A stretch of 64,000 nt of DNA. Source: Davidsoniella eucalypti. Taxonomy: Eukaryota; Ascomycota; Sordariomycetes; Microascales; Ceratocystidaceae. The translations under genes and the position numbers were made by a program. Positions 52,677-64,000 of this stretch are shown in pieces; position 1 is the first letter of the stretch, and each line of letters starts with the position of its first letter. The notes under the pieces are model-generated. The model had not been told where the DNA came from and made no database searches. It saw only the letters and a list, made by a program, of their open reading frames with translations. The stretch is from positions 1 to 64,000 of the forward strand of contig RMBW01000067.1 in the NCBI GenBank assembly GCA_004009845.1, read 5' to 3'.

Positions 52677-53214
52677 TAGACGAAGATGTGTTATACGATT
52701 AGATGTAGATTTGAAATACGAGCCAGTAAGGTCTCAGTGCCTGGAGAAGCTATTGCAAAGCTGGCAAAACCGATAAGAGCTTTGTCGGTGCAGATGTCGA
52801 ACTGGATGATATCGCCAATGGTAAGGGTGGTCGAGCTTGGATTGGTTTTGGGGGCAAGTATTAGTAAAGAGATGGGATTGGCAGTTAGAGGGTGGATTTT
52901 GTCGTGAATATCGGAATATTTTAGCTACTGGTAGAAACGAAGTTATGGGTCGCGCAGTAGCTGACTGTAGAGAAAAAAAAACAAGCAGAAATAACATTTA
53001 TTTACCTCTGGAAAAGCATGTGCTTCGTTAAGGGTTTATAGTGGGGCTGTTGTTCCTACTGGGGTCTAGAGCCGCTTCTCTTTTTACTACCGTTTTCCAC
53101 TTCGACACTAGGCTAGCTATGTAGGCGGCTAACGTCGCTATACGTAAGTACATATTTACAAATCTCTTCCGTATTTCTGAAAGAGTATTTTCTAAAAAGC
53201 CTACAATACAATTT
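52677..53214. other. Intergenic gap between YND1 and the HEI10-like gene
   Basis: 538 bp with the YND1 promoter and the 3' end of the next gene. No coding content is supported. Confidence 0.6.
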
Positions 53215-54582
53215 CTAGCCGCGAGGACTCCATGCTCGAGATGCAATGCCCGAGTTTTCCATATAAGAGGCCGCGTTGTTTCCCGTGTGGCTGGTTTTCA
53301 CGCCGGAGCTAAGACCCATGCCATGCATATGGGATCGGCCGTACGGTGTGGTTTGCCTAATGACTGACGAGTCTCGACGTCTACCATCGAAAGTGGGGGT
53401 GGCGGGCTGATTAGAGGCCATAATATCACCAACTCTTTGTCGGTGGGTCACTGCGAGAGAGGCCACAGATGATAGCGCTTGGGTCCCAGAAGTTCCTCCA
53501 CGAGCCATAGCTTGTACTTTATCTATTGGTAAAGCTTAATTAGTCGCTAACTTGGGCGTTGCAGTTGGTACGGATATATACGGCGAACTACATACCTACG
53601 TTAGGTGCTGCAGAAAAATGGTGACTCCAGGAATCCTGAACGCCGTTGCATGGTGATTGTAAATGTTCGTTGGATTGCGTGAAACTAGTGATGCCTCTAT
53701 TGGAGGGAACGGACGGCTTTATCATGCCTGTATTCATATGTAATGAAGGAGAGGCATGATGGTCTAGGCCTGGTATGTTTGTGTTTAGTGACGTAGGAAG
53801 TAAACTGTCGTTGCTGAACACTGCCTTTTCAAAATGACCGATAGAGGACTTCATCTTGGCGTGGTCGTAGAGAGACTGGACATTGTCGAGACGCTTTTTT
53901 AGACCTGACCTAGTTTTTTCGAGAGCTTCGTTTTTGCGCCGAAGTTCGCCATTTTCGGATTCAAGTTCTAGGGACGAGTTAGCAAGAAACTGCTCTTAGA
54001 TTTGTTGATAGTAGCTGTACCTCCGATTGCGACCTGTAGATCTCGGGCTTCTAGCTTCATCTTTGCGACATCAGCTTCTACACCCCGCCGGGAGTTTTCA
54101 AATCGCTGTTTCATGTGTTTGTTGATGTACTGCTGAAAATATCTATTTTTGACGTTACAGGTTAATTGACAGGCCACCCACACAGAAGAAGTCTGTGACG
54201 TAGACTTACATTTCCTGTGTAATTTGATACGCCCAAAAACTAAGTGCCCTGCCAGCACATTCCATGATGGTATCAGGACTGAGCCCACTTAGAACACTGG
54301 TCTTGTAGCCCTCCGAAGGGTCAAGGTTCGTGACGGCAGCATCGTCTGGATTTCTGAGATGCGTTTTGCACGCAGGGCACGATACTCGGCCTGAAAGCTC
54401 GCGGCTAAAGAGGCGCTCTCGTTTGGCACAATCAACACAAAATATATGGCTAGAAACTTGGTCAGCATTGTTTCTCTTGGTTTGATGTTTAGATAGTAGA
54501 TATACCTGCATGTTGTCACTAGGGCTTGATCGGTTAGCTCCCTGCGGCACTCTATCCAGTTGCATCTGAGATGGTTATCCAT
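53215..54582 (-). CDS. HEI10: HEI10/CCNB1IP1-like RING protein (meiotic crossover type)
   Basis: Five exons (54582-54506, 54449-54210, 54142-54021, 53967-53596, 53522-53215) give 372 aa. The N-terminal RING has C7, C12, C25, the HIFCVDC block and CPAC. A Lys/Glu-rich predicted coiled coil follows (KHMKQRFENSRR, then ELESENGELRRKNEALEKT). The C-terminal half is Ser/Thr/Asn-rich and low in conservation, with VIRQTTPYGRSHMHG. This order of RING, coiled coil and disordered tail is that of HEI10/Zip3 SUMO or ubiquitin ligases that mark crossover sites. A family member with another role is possible. Confidence 0.75.
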
Positions 54583-54937
54583 TACAACTGACCGAAGAAA
54601 TCAGTGGAGAAATAACATGATCGGTTTATAAAGCACAGTAGAATAGCATTTTGTTTGTTTGTGTTTTGATGTGGATCATATGCGATAATCACTATTAAGA
54701 GGTAGTTGCTAATATCACGTTTTGAGGCGAGGTCAATGATAAAAACTAGATGTATTATGTATAACTAACTATGCTTTCAGATGTCGTAATAACTTGTTGG
54801 ATGATGCGATAGGCACTTTTATTTGAAATTTCTAGACATCTGAATAAGAGTTTGTTTGGTAGATGAAACAAAAAGATTATCAAAGATGATATAGTTATGT
54901 ATATGTCACATCTTTTGGTTATATGCTAAAGCAACTA
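54583..54937. other. Intergenic gap between the HEI10-like gene and ULA1
   Basis: AT-rich, 355 bp; promoter of the HEI10-like gene and ULA1 3' end. Nothing else is seen. Confidence 0.6.
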
Positions 54938-56792
54938 TTATAGCTGGAGAATCTGACACCTGCTAACGATACCATCGAAAATGCAAGTATTATCGATAGG
55001 AATGTACTGGTTTGTGATGATCTTGATTGCCTCTTGAGAAACCATACCACCCATAGCAGCAGAGATATTGTGAAGCTCGCTTCCGCCAGCACGAGCAACT
55101 TCTTCGGAAATGGACTGGATTCGCTCAACATCGCCAAAGTTGGTGTTGGGTAGAGCCTCCATTATCGAGGACATGATTCCTTGAGCAGACAAAGTCGCTA
55201 CGTGTGATGTTGCGTTGAGGGCTAGATATATGGGAAATAGTGACAGGGGCATTGCACTGGCTTCTGCGAAAGAGTCATTTGACTTTTCTTGCTCTAAAAA
55301 CTTGTTAGCAATGTTTATTATCATTAGGTAGGAATATACAAGATGAATACATACCGAATACTGTTTTGAGGTGATCAGAACCTAATGATGTTGAGTTGAT
55401 GATCTTGATAAAAGCTGCATTTTTGCAAAAGACAGTAGCGTCTCCCACTGTGATTAGATCACCACTAGGAATATGTTGTAAGATATCCATGAATGTTTGT
55501 ACGTCGGCACGAGCTTTGGACTTGTAGACGTTTTGTAACGATATATATGTGTCCGACTGTGCTTTCATGTCAGGGACACCACCGGGGACAGGCAGGACGC
55601 CGTGAACCTGATAAAATTCTTTCAAGGCTTTCAGCATTATCCAAATACGGGTATCTGGCATTTCTTTCTGAGCATATAGTTAGTAGATGAATATAACAAG
55701 TGCCATGATAAGTGATAGAACGTGATTACCGAGTTATCAAGAAATTCGAAAACGTGACTAAGATTTGCAGGGAGAGTTGGCTTTGCCAGATTCCTCATCA
55801 CTGCAGCGGCAGCTTCTTCAAAGTTTTCCTCTCCGCCTTCAGGAATATCAGTTCGTGTTGCATTCGTGACAAGCTTACGGATTTGAGTCTTGTCCTTATA
55901 TCCGAACGATGTGTCTGGGCCGCCATTTTCAGACTTCCAGACGTCCAGAAAATGCATTAGAATGGCTACCCATGGTACATGCCCATGTGTATGGTTATCT
56001 TGTGTTTCAAGATCCGCCGTCAAGTTGCTACAAAACTCTTCCAGCTCTGGCCACGGTGCTAATAATCGTAGATCAGTAGTGGTGGTTTCATCAGGGTGAG
56101 TCTCGACGACGGGAAATGGAGCTGGGTACCGGATTTTGAAGTACGCATAGAACCCAACTGAGTGTATGGCGATGGAAGGTATTTGGAGTTTGTGGACGTA
56201 GGCCTCAATGATGTCTTGGTACTCAATATTGATGGGCAGCGAGTAGAGAACTAGGGTGAAGGGCTCTGATGAGTCCAGCAATCTTTGGAGATCCTCGGAC
56301 CCCGGCGGTGATTGAGATAGTCGTACACGCTTACTTTCTGATGATGTTGGTTCTGGATGTGAATCCTGCATGTCAAGTTTTGGAAACCAGCTTCCCTGAA
56401 CTTCAGGATTCAATTCGCGGAGGAACTTGGTACAGCACTCAGCCCTAGAGTATCCTAGACTCTGTTTATCGAGGAAGAAGTTCAAGCCTAGGTCGGCCTG
56501 TGTAACTACAGCTTCGTCGTATATGGTAAAGTGTCCCATGCCTGAGCGCTACGTTAGCCTATTGTACGATGTCACATATGATATGATTCCTGGGTAGGTG
56601 AGGCAAACCAGGCAAAACAAGATTCTTTAAAGTCTCCACGCCAACAGTTCCTCCGCCGGAATTCACAAGTAAGACTCGCGCACTCTCTAGTGCCGCCTGG
56701 CCACTTGCAGCCCACAGGCGAAGTTGGCGATCATATTTCCGTTCCTTTGCTGATGGCCCAACGGAGCCCTGGGCTTCGACATGTGAGGCCAT
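54938..56792 (-). CDS. ULA1: NEDD8-activating enzyme E1 regulatory subunit (Ula1/APPBP1)
   Basis: Four exons (56792-56609, 56541-55730, 55667-55355, 55293-54938) give 554 aa; the human protein has 534. The ThiF-like start has YDRQLRLWAASGQAALESARV and VGVETLKNLVLPG, split over lines here, then FTIYDEAVVTQADLG. The C-terminal adenylation half has ELHNISAAMGGMVSQEAIK and NTCIFDGI. No E1 catalytic cysteine region is present, as expected for this half of the heterodimer; Uba3 supplies it. The complex charges NEDD8/Rub1 for cullin modification. The first intron starts with the weak donor GTTTGC. The ATG at 56792 gives MASHVEAQGS. Confidence 0.94.
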
Positions 56793-57275
56793 TTCTTGTG
56801 ATATAGAAGTCAAGCAAGTATAAGTATCAAGTAGTAAAACCGCCCCGGGTTGATCAAGGGCTTGATACGGAAATATTGAAATAGAAGCCCTACAACTATT
56901 GTTTACAACTATTGTTAGCTTTTGTTAGCTTTGGAGAGCTGTAGCTCCGTTTAGGCAGGAGCCCGCAAAGCCCCGCTATTAAGGTGACGTATTAGACAGA
57001 CACCTCCACCTGCCCAGCCGGTCCTCATAGCCCCACAAAGTGACATAATGAACTTGCGTTTATAGAGGGAATAGTGCGTGCTTTGGGATATTATGTTATC
57101 ATAGCCCATCTTGTGACTGGCTGGAATTGTGGGATAACTTAAAGACATCATTCGTAAAGAGCATGATATCCGACCGGTATATTTTTAGACTTCACATATA
57201 TTTTTGCTTTGGCTATTTCGTGCAATCTGCTGAATAATCTTGTTTGTCTATTATAAATTCAAATCTGCTATAAAT
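56793..57275. promoter_or_regulatory. Divergent promoter region, ULA1 and SDR gene
   Basis: The 483 bp between divergent start codons hold both promoters. Near 56904-56930 is a short direct repeat (ACAACTATTG and GCTTTTGTTA twice). Confidence 0.5.
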
Positions 57276-58375
57276 ATGTCTCTCGCTGCTGCTGCCAAGC
57301 GCCTCTCCGGCAAAACTATCCTCGTCACTGGCGCATCCAGCGGAATCGGGAAAAGCACCGCTTTGGAGTTTGCTAGAAACTCGCCTACCAATCTTAGACT
57401 GATTCTGGCTGCCCGTCGCCTCGAGAGTCTTAACGAGATCGCCGCTCAAATCAAGCAGGAAACTAACGATGGCGTCAAGGTTCTTGCTGTTAAGCTGGAT
57501 GTCAGTGACCCTGCCCAGGTCAGACAGTTTGTACCAAGCCTCCCGGAAGAGTTCAAAAACATCGATGTCTTAGTCAATAATGCGTAAGATCTACTGAATG
57601 GATTGGCGAAGTTGTGAAATGTCTATCTAACGTCTTAATCTAGCGGTCTTGTCAAGGGAGTTGCTCGCGCTCCAGAAATTGCAGAGGAGGACATCAACAT
57701 CATGTTCCAGACCAATGTTACTGGCCTCATCAACATGACACAGGCTGTACTTCCTATCTTCAAGGGTCGCCCTGATGGAGGCTCTGGTGACATCGTGAAT
57801 GTTGGCTCTATTGCCGGTATGCATTGTTCACCCTAATTTGAGAGTCTGATACTAACCTTGAGCAAGGCCGTGAACCTTATGCTGGCGGTAGCATCTACTG
57901 CGCTACCAAGGCTGCCGTTCGCAGTTTCAGCGATAGTTTACGCAAGGAACTCATTGCTACTGGAATCAGAGTCATTGAGGTTGACCCTGGTCAAGTTGAG
58001 ACGGTATGAGATATATACATGTAAATCAATAGGTCTTGGCGATTACTAACAAACCCCCAGGAGTTCTCCGTTGTGCGTTTCTACGGCGACAAGCAGAAGG
58101 CAGATGCTGTCTATGAGTAAGTACTTTTTTGCTACAAAAAGATGCAGTTGGTTAGTTCACTACTAACATTCATATAGTGGCGTGGATCCGTTGGCGCCTG
58201 ACGATATCGCCGAAGTGATCGTCTTTGCAGTGTCCCGCAGACCCAATGTCGTCATTGCCGATACTCTGATCTATCCTAGCCATCAGGTAAGTCATGATCC
58301 TATCTATGACTTCTAGCTACGATAAACGCTAACATGCAGAAGGGTGGTGCCGGAGTCATTCACCGCAAATCGTGA
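57276..58375 (+). CDS. NADP-dependent short-chain dehydrogenase (YMR226C type)
   Basis: Six exons (57276-57583, 57644-57816, about 57867-58003, 58061-58116, 58178-58286, 58340-58375) give about 272 aa; yeast Ydf1 has 267. The Rossmann glycine motif TGASSGIG (residues 19-26), NNAG (about 101-104), the catalytic Ser in VNVGSIAG and YCATK are all present, then DPGQVET. Relatives oxidise L-serine, L-allo-threonine and 3-hydroxy acids with NADP. The final residues GGAGVIHRKS fit that subgroup. Substrate preference is inferred from the family. Confidence 0.93.
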
Positions 58376-58416
58376 ATTGACCCATTTTGTACGTATGGTA
58401 GAGTCGAGTGAATGAT

Positions 58417-60245
58417 TTATTCTTCGTCTTGTAATAACAGGTCAAATGGGTTCCTTGAAGAGGCAACTCTTGACTGAGATGATACTGATTTTATGCCTCC
58501 CAAGTTCTTCTTTGATACTTTTGGACTCCGTGTTTTGTTAATGCCCTTTGAAGTTTCCCCTTTGCGTTTACTTTGCTTGACTCTTGGTAGCACCAAATCA
58601 AACTCGGAACACAAGTTCTTGAGAAGATCACTGTCAACTAATTGCATCAAAAACGGTTCTATGTCGTGAATACTGGGTATATTAGACAATGATGGTATGA
58701 TACTTGCTAATTCTTGCACAAAAGCGACAAGTGTAGTGGGGGCCTTTTGATTTTGTCGGAGGAAACCCATCATTTGATTAATCATACGCAAAGAGTATAG
58801 ACATGCCTCCATCTGCGCGTGAAAATGCAATAGTGGCCATGAGACGGTGTTGCGTGTGGCTGAAGACAGAAGCTTGCCACTGTTTTCAATAATACGGAAA
58901 CTTAATGGCACCCTATCAAGAGTGTAAGCATGCTCAACATCTAGTCGCAATACTATCGTGAGCAGGCTGTCCTGGTTTACGTGTCCAGCCTTGTCTTTTG
59001 TTAAAGCTGCGATAGTCTTCAAGATAACATTACAGATATCCGAGCTTGCACAAAGTGGCTCGATGTTTGTGCCATGAGCAGTAACCTGCGATGTTCGACG
59101 GAATTCCCTGACAGCAGCCAAGCTCGAGTTCGCCTTGGTAAGAGGTATTAAAGAGTATGCCATCTGGCGGAGCGATGTTGACGGGATCCAGGCCGAGAAC
59201 TCGGTGTGAGAATCTACTAATGGCGGTAGAAAGTGGCAGGGAGTTGAACCTTCAGAAGGCTGAGAGGGGACAAAGTTAAGATGACTTATGACAGTCTCGC
59301 ACAGTCTGGGATCAAGATATGCTGGCTGCAATTGGATCGCCTGATGGACACCAACAGTTCCCATATCGACAGCCTGTGAATATGGCTCTGCAAATCGGGC
59401 CAACTTCTCGTCATCGACAGCATTTTTTACATTATGCTTGGCGATGACAGTAGTTTCTGCCTGTCTCATGAGAAGAGTCTTGAATGCAAAATGCATGAGG
59501 CCGCCCAAGGGTATTCCAAGACGACCCTCAATGTGAGCTTTGTCATATTTCTCACAAACTAATTTGTCATTTGTCTCTACAATATCAGAGAAGAAAACAA
59601 GACTGCCCCCGGTGCCCAGGTCATGCAAAATAAGATCGCTATCACCCGAGAGCACAGTGATATCCTGGCCACGGGCACCATGTGCTGCACAGTAGACATC
59701 TGCCTCTCCAGGCACCATGAAGGTCTTGTGCCGGTAAGTTGGTGATGCAAAGAGTGCCTCAATAATGGCGGCTACTACAAATGGCGTGACAGGTGTATCA
59801 GATGTACCACATGCTTCTCCAAATGGATCAACCGAGCAATATGCAGGAGAGGCTAGTGACTTGGGATATCCGTCTGGGAACGCTCGACATAAATTGGCAC
59901 TGCGTTGGCACTTGTCAACCTCGCGGCTCATGCGAGTAGCAAGCTTCTGGGAGGGGAGAGCTGCGTCGAAGTATATGGCTTCACTGTATTGCACTATTAG
60001 TAGCTGGTGATGGCTATAGAGCCCCTTCAAACTTACATGATTACGCCGTGTTTCTCACAAACCCCCAGCCATGAGTGCAGAGTCTGGACGATATGTCGAG
60101 GGGGGTGTATGCCTCGTGATACGTTGAGGCTGAGATTGAGCAAGTGGTGCGCCAGCCCAGGCCCGTCAATAGCAACCCGAGACCCATCTAGTGTATCGGC
60201 CCTAGCATAAGGCTTGAGGCGGGACTTGAGTCCCCTGACACCCAT
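58417..60245 (-). CDS. XPG-like (asteroid-type) nuclease-domain protein
   Basis: Two exons (60245-60037 and 59983-58417) give 591 aa. It starts MGVRGLKSRLKPY and has VAIDGPGLAHHLL, the XPG N-region with an Asp in the usual place, then the XPG I-region FMVPGEADVYCAAHG with VLSGDSDLILHDLG (about residues 180-210). The C-terminal two thirds are helical and unlike FEN1, and the tail is basic (KQSKRKGETSKG). This layout fits fungal asteroid-domain proteins, whose role is not established. Several acidic active-site residues are kept, so nuclease activity is possible. Head-to-head with the PRPP synthetase gene. Confidence 0.78.
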
Positions 60246-60616
60246 ATTATCAGATGCGACAGGCCCCGACAGCGTACCGTGAGTGTTTTGGCTTTTATAG
60301 TGTCAACGTCAACAGACCCCGTCTATCGACTGTGAATGAAGGTGGGCCCGTTTTGGCGCAGTACCGCTTAAATGAATATCGGAGACTTTCAAATGCTGGA
60401 TGGCAACTACTGGCCCAAAACGGCAAGTGGCGAATGCGAGTCTACCTACTAGTATATACATAGTTATCGGGCCCGCTTTTAGGATCCACCCTAAGCAACA
60501 AACTCTTTATTTCGCAAATGCGCCTGCGACTTTTGAATTTTCTTCTTCTCACTCTTTCCCTCTCCTCTTGTTTTTGCCCTCACGGACTCCAACCTTCACC
60601 ACCACAGCCATACACG
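60246..60616. promoter_or_regulatory. Divergent promoter region, asteroid-type gene and PRPP synthetase
   Basis: The 371 bp between divergent starts hold both promoters. A pyrimidine-rich tract (about 60537-60575) lies just upstream of the PRPP synthetase start, as is common at highly expressed fungal genes. Confidence 0.55.
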
Positions 60617-62265
60617 ATGCGCAGCACACTGATTTTTGCAGGCTCGTCCTGCCCTGACCTCACGGTTCAGATCTGTAATCAGCTGGGCATGTCGCCGGCT
60701 AAGGCTGAGCTGGGACAGTTTGCCAACGTGAGTACAACTTCTGGATAGATATGCAGCTCTGGCTCTCTATGCTTACCGTCATTTCACGGTGCTAATCATT
60801 ATCGTGCTTCACAGGGTGAAACCAGTGTGCGCATTATGACCAGCGTTCGTGAAAAGGATGTTTTTGTTGTTCAGTCTGGCAGTCGTCGTATCAATGATGC
60901 CATCATGGAGCTCTTGATCATGATCTCGGCTTGCAAGGGCGGTTCTGCCAACAAGATCACTGGTGCGTTATTTTCTCACGTTCACCGACATGTATATTCT
61001 GAGCTAACTAGTCTCTAGCTGTTGTTCCTTACTTCCCATACAGCCGCCAGTCCAAAAAGAAAAGCCAGCGCTCTGCGATCACTGCTCGCATGTTGGCTAA
61101 TCTCCTCAACGTTGCTGGCGTGAAGCATGTCATCACTGTTGATCTGCATGCTTCTCAGATGCAGGGTTTCTTCAAGGGCACTGTTGACAACCTACACGCT
61201 GAGCCCCTCATTGCCCGCTGGATTCGCCGCAATATTCCCAACTGGCGCGAGAGCGTGGTTGTCTCCAAAAACCCCGGCGGAACCAAACGAGTTGCATCTC
61301 TGGCTGACGCTCTCAAGCTCAACTTCGGTATTGTGACGACCGATAAGCGCCGTGAGCGCAACATGACTTCTAGCATGATTTTGGGCTCTCTTGACGGATT
61401 CGAGCGCCAAATCATGTCACTGGATACCAGTATTCACAACCACCTTCGTGGTGGCTCGGATGACATCTCGCTCCCCCACCCTCTCTCTCTTGAGCCTCTT
61501 GGTTCTCCTGTCAGATTGGCCAACCGAAGTCGGCCTAACAGAACAAACTCGCAACCTGTTTCAGCAATCACCATTCATGAAGTTCCCGAAGCCGAAGAGG
61601 CCGTCGAAAGCGAAGCAAGCGAAGCGAAGCCGGATACCGATGCCAAAAAATCCACTAGCGAGAATCACGAGGACGATGACGAGAAACTGCATACTCAAGA
61701 AGATGTCATTCACGGACGTCTAGTCCAAGGTCACATCGTGGATGACGATTTCCCCTCGCCCACAATATCAACCGCTGATACTAGCCAGCCTGACGTAGAC
61801 CCCATGACCATGTCGCATGCCTCATCATTCTTTGCACCCGATGCGACCAAGGAAGAGGAAGAAGTGTCAGATGAAGAGGAAGAGACGCTCAAAAACCCCC
61901 GGATCGAACACATGATCACACTTGTTGGCGATGTGCGCAACAAGCCCGTCATCATCATCGATGACATGATCGACAAGCCCGGCTCTTGGGTAGCCGCCGC
62001 GGAAACTGCCGTCAAGCGCGGTGGTGCTACGAAGGTTTACTGCATGGCCACGCATGGTGTCTTCGGTGGTGATTGCCTTGCTCAGATGCAAGCGTGCGAG
62101 TGCATCCACAAGATTGTCGTCACGAACAGCTTCCCAATCACTGAGGAAGATATCCGTAACACGCCAAAGTTGGTTGTTATCGATCTATCTCTTCTGCTGG
62201 CAGAAGCTATCCGCCGTAATCATTATGGAGAGCCTATCTCACCTCTCTTTCAACACCTTGACTGA
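60617..62265 (+). CDS. Ribose-phosphate pyrophosphokinase with long acidic insertion
   Basis: Three exons (60617-60727, 60815-60962, 61019-62265) give 501 aa; a simple PRPP synthetase has about 320. The enzyme makes PRPP from ribose 5-phosphate and ATP for purine, pyrimidine, His and Trp synthesis. Family blocks are GETSVRI, VVPYFPYSRQ, the catalytic-loop KKSQRSAITARM, TVDLHASQMQGFF and THGVFGGD. The insertion spans about residues 235-378 and is rich in Asp, Glu and Ser. The PRPP loop reads IIDDMIDKPGSW, not the usual DTGGT form, as in yeast Prs1-type subunits. It probably works in a complex with a second, standard subunit. Confidence 0.95.
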
Positions 62266-63103
62266 AACTTGACGGTCTATCTAATGATGTGCAAATATTT
62301 TTCTTTTCTTATCTTTGGCAGCCAAAAAAAATCATATTTGGGTAAGGCGTTCTATTTATCGGTTTTTTTATAGCCAGGACAAATCATTCCCCATACGCAT
62401 AGAGGGTTCCGTATACAAAACGGCTCATTGGAGTTTGATTCGTGCTGTCCAATTTGTCTTTCTCTTTGTCTCATTCGCCCCTCAAAACTGCCTTGTGAAC
62501 CTGTAGTTCATATTCAAATCAAAGAGGATGATCCAACCGGAGTGGGCAGGGTCAACAAACATCATACGTCATAAGAAAAAGAAAAAAAAAGAACATGATG
62601 ACAGCAACATCTAGCTATATCATCATACCAAAAATATATTGAATGTTAGACCTACGTGGTGATAGTATCCATTGCTATCCACCATCAACGTCTTTATCTC
62701 TCTCTTCTTGACCATATGCTTTAATGTAAATCGTCGCCGTACAAAAGCGACAACCAGCGGTGCTGCCCCTTGCTGGGCGGCAGGAGCCCTTGTTCTTTCT
62801 CATGAATGGGTTCTTAACGGAACGCTGGAAGATTAATCCGTATTTAAAGGCTAAGTCTTCAACGGTCTTCATGCCCCATGGAGTCTTGGCAAGAGAACTT
62901 ACGATACATCATCATGTCAAGATATTTTTTTTGACATCTACTCTTCATATCTCGTAATGTGTATTCTTGATGAGAGTCGAGAATTGTGCATTTATCACTA
63001 TATGTATGAACGAATAATAGTAATAATACAACTCTTTTTTTATTAGAAATCCACATCATATGCTTACACGTCATAAGTTATGTTACCCAGGAATATTGAT
63101 ATC
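62266..63103. other. Interval between PRPP synthetase and the Cid1-type gene
   Basis: 838 bp; it holds the 3' ends of two convergent genes. A 65-codon frame at 62872-62675 (minus) starting MKTVEDLAFKYGL is the only notable frame; I do not recognise it and found no supporting splice structure. Confidence 0.5.
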
Positions 63104-64000
63104 TCAAGTAGCACCGAGCACATGAATACTATCTAGCAGTGTTGAAAAGCCCCTGTCCTGTAGCGACTCTAGTGAGACAGGCTCCATGAAGACCTCATCC
63201 GGCACGCCATTTTGGCCCGTACTCTGGATCAACTTCCAAGCACGACGGAACTCATTACGAATGCTGCTTATTCCATGATGCGTGACAGTTCTAGCCACGT
63301 TGTGATCGACCTCGAACGGATCTTCAATGGCGAAAAGATAGCGGCATCTGACCTCTTTCAACGTGACATCGATAGGTTCTAAAGATTTAGGTGTAGCTTC
63401 AGAAAGGGAGGATTTGCTATCAAGGCCAACCATTTTTGCATTGTCAGTTGGAGCGTCGTTTGTGGCAATCGGATGGCCAGCAGCAGCAGCACTACTTGTG
63501 TTGTCTACCATCAAGACAGTTTTAGCACCTGTCCAGCCTTTGGCTTGCTTAGTAAGAATTCCTCCTGGAGATGTCCGAAGACTGAGGACCTCTCTACCCC
63601 AATCAAACCCTCTACGATAAGGGGTGTTGGTCAAGAACCCAGATTGTGCGTAGTACTCAAAGAATCCACAGAGCAGCTGACCGAGGGATTCGCTATTTGT
63701 GTTGATCGTGTTTTTCTGGCAAGCGGAGATCAACGTGAGTTCATCACGTAGGAAGCGGACATCATAGCCTTTGCATTCTACCATCTCTGCATACTCTGCA
63801 GGTGCAAAAGATGACTTGGGTGGGGCTAATACTTGTAGGTTTGGACAGACAAATGGCTCGACTACGTTGATAAGGTAGTGAATGGCCATAAGGGCATAGC
63901 CGTAACTGCTAAGCGTTCCACGGTACGGCGTGTTGATCTGTCGACTTTTGGCCCAGCGTTTGACGAATAGTACCATTTTCCGGACTCGGGGATCAGTGTG
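63104..64000 (-). CDS. Cid1-type noncanonical poly(A)/poly(U) polymerase, C-terminal part
   Basis: The gene enters from the right edge; only its C-terminal 290 or more codons are here.  VLFVKRWAKSRQIN and LSSYGYALMAIHYLINVV belong to the end of the nucleotidyltransferase central domain; SLGQLLCGFFEYYAQ and GFDWGREVLSLR form the PAP/25A-associated domain; RYLFAIEDPFEVDHNVARTV is the block that closes it. A Ser/Ala/Asp-rich loop interrupts the associated domain. Relatives (Cid1, Cid13, Aspergillus CutA) add U or A residues to RNA 3' ends and affect decay. The catalytic Asp residues would lie outside the window, so activity cannot be judged. Confidence 0.87.
   Translation of the reverse strand, partial: HTDPRVRKMVLFVKRWAKSRQINTPYRGTLSSYGYALMAIHYLINVVEPFVCPNLQVLAPPKSSFAPAEYAEMVECKGYDVRFLRDELTLISACQKNTINTNSESLGQLLCGFFEYYAQSGFLTNTPYRRGFDWGREVLSLRTSPGGILTKQAKGWTGAKTVLMVDNTSSAAAAGHPIATNDAPTDNAKMVGLDSKSSLSEATPKSLEPIDVTLKEVRCRYLFAIEDPFEVDHNVARTVTHHGISSIRNEFRRAWKLIQSTGQNGVPDEVFMEPVSLESLQDRGFSTLLDSIHVLGAT

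Noticed and set aside
62675..62872. 65-codon minus-strand frame MKTVEDLAFKYGL...
   Set aside because: It looks somewhat protein-like, but I could not place it in a family or find upstream exons; kept only as a note in the intergenic entry.
17451..64000. Possible secondary-metabolite or other functional gene cluster
   Set aside because: The genes are unrelated housekeeping functions without a backbone enzyme or pathway regulator.

Overview
The window is nuclear DNA of a filamentous ascomycete (Pezizomycotina). The protein-coding genes are compact, on both strands, and cut by short introns of about 41-137 nt with GTAAGT-like donors. The products are typical fungal housekeeping proteins: FIG4, TTI2, CCA1, SYF1, VMA8, a GEA-type ARF GEF, SEN34, ELP4, RPB8, ULA1 and others. 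Several details, such as the Asi-type RING membrane protein and the HEI10-like RING protein, fit Pezizomycotina. I cannot fix the order from sequence alone; Eurotiomycetes is only a guess.

Layout. Positions 1-13655 are a nest of LTR retrotransposons of the Ty3/gypsy class: one long degenerate gag-pol element on the minus strand (A1, 1-5733), the start of a second (A2), a chromodomain-bearing family (X), a family E with a broken gag, families B and D known from LTRs, and a complete but non-coding element C (7430-8836) that sits inside an X LTR with a 5-bp target duplication and two identical LTRs. Positions 13656-17450 are AT-rich and hold no gene I can support. From 17451 to the right edge there are 22 ordinary genes with little intergenic space.

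The most unusual signal is in the retroelements. In five LTR families (A, B, C, E, X) the 10-12 bases lying exactly 2 nt beyond the 5' LTR are the reverse complement of a segment inside the LTR, and that segment begins 46-48 nt after a TATA-like box. The two partners differ between families but stay complementary. This is the arrangement expected for Tf1/sushi-type self-primed reverse transcription. The A-family leaders also carry arrays of nine small hairpins each, several with compensating changes between units, and the U3 regions hold palindromes upstream of the TATA box.

The host genes cover phosphoinositide turnover (FIG4), PIKK chaperoning (TTI2), tRNA maturation (CCA1, SEN34), tRNA wobble modification (ELP4), splicing (SYF1 and a two-RRM U1A/U2B''-type protein), RNA decay (MTR3, a Cid1-type nucleotidyltransferase), transcription (RPB8), vacuolar acidification (VMA8), Golgi traffic and glycosylation (GEA-type GEF, ANP1-like mannosyltransferase, YND1), neddylation (ULA1), ubiquitin ligases (Asi-type, HEI10-type) and metabolism (PRPP synthetase, SDR, Nudix). 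They are not a functional cluster; I see no secondary-metabolite locus, tRNA, rRNA or CRISPR. Exon borders were worked out by hand from splice-site and frame agreement and may be off by a base or two.
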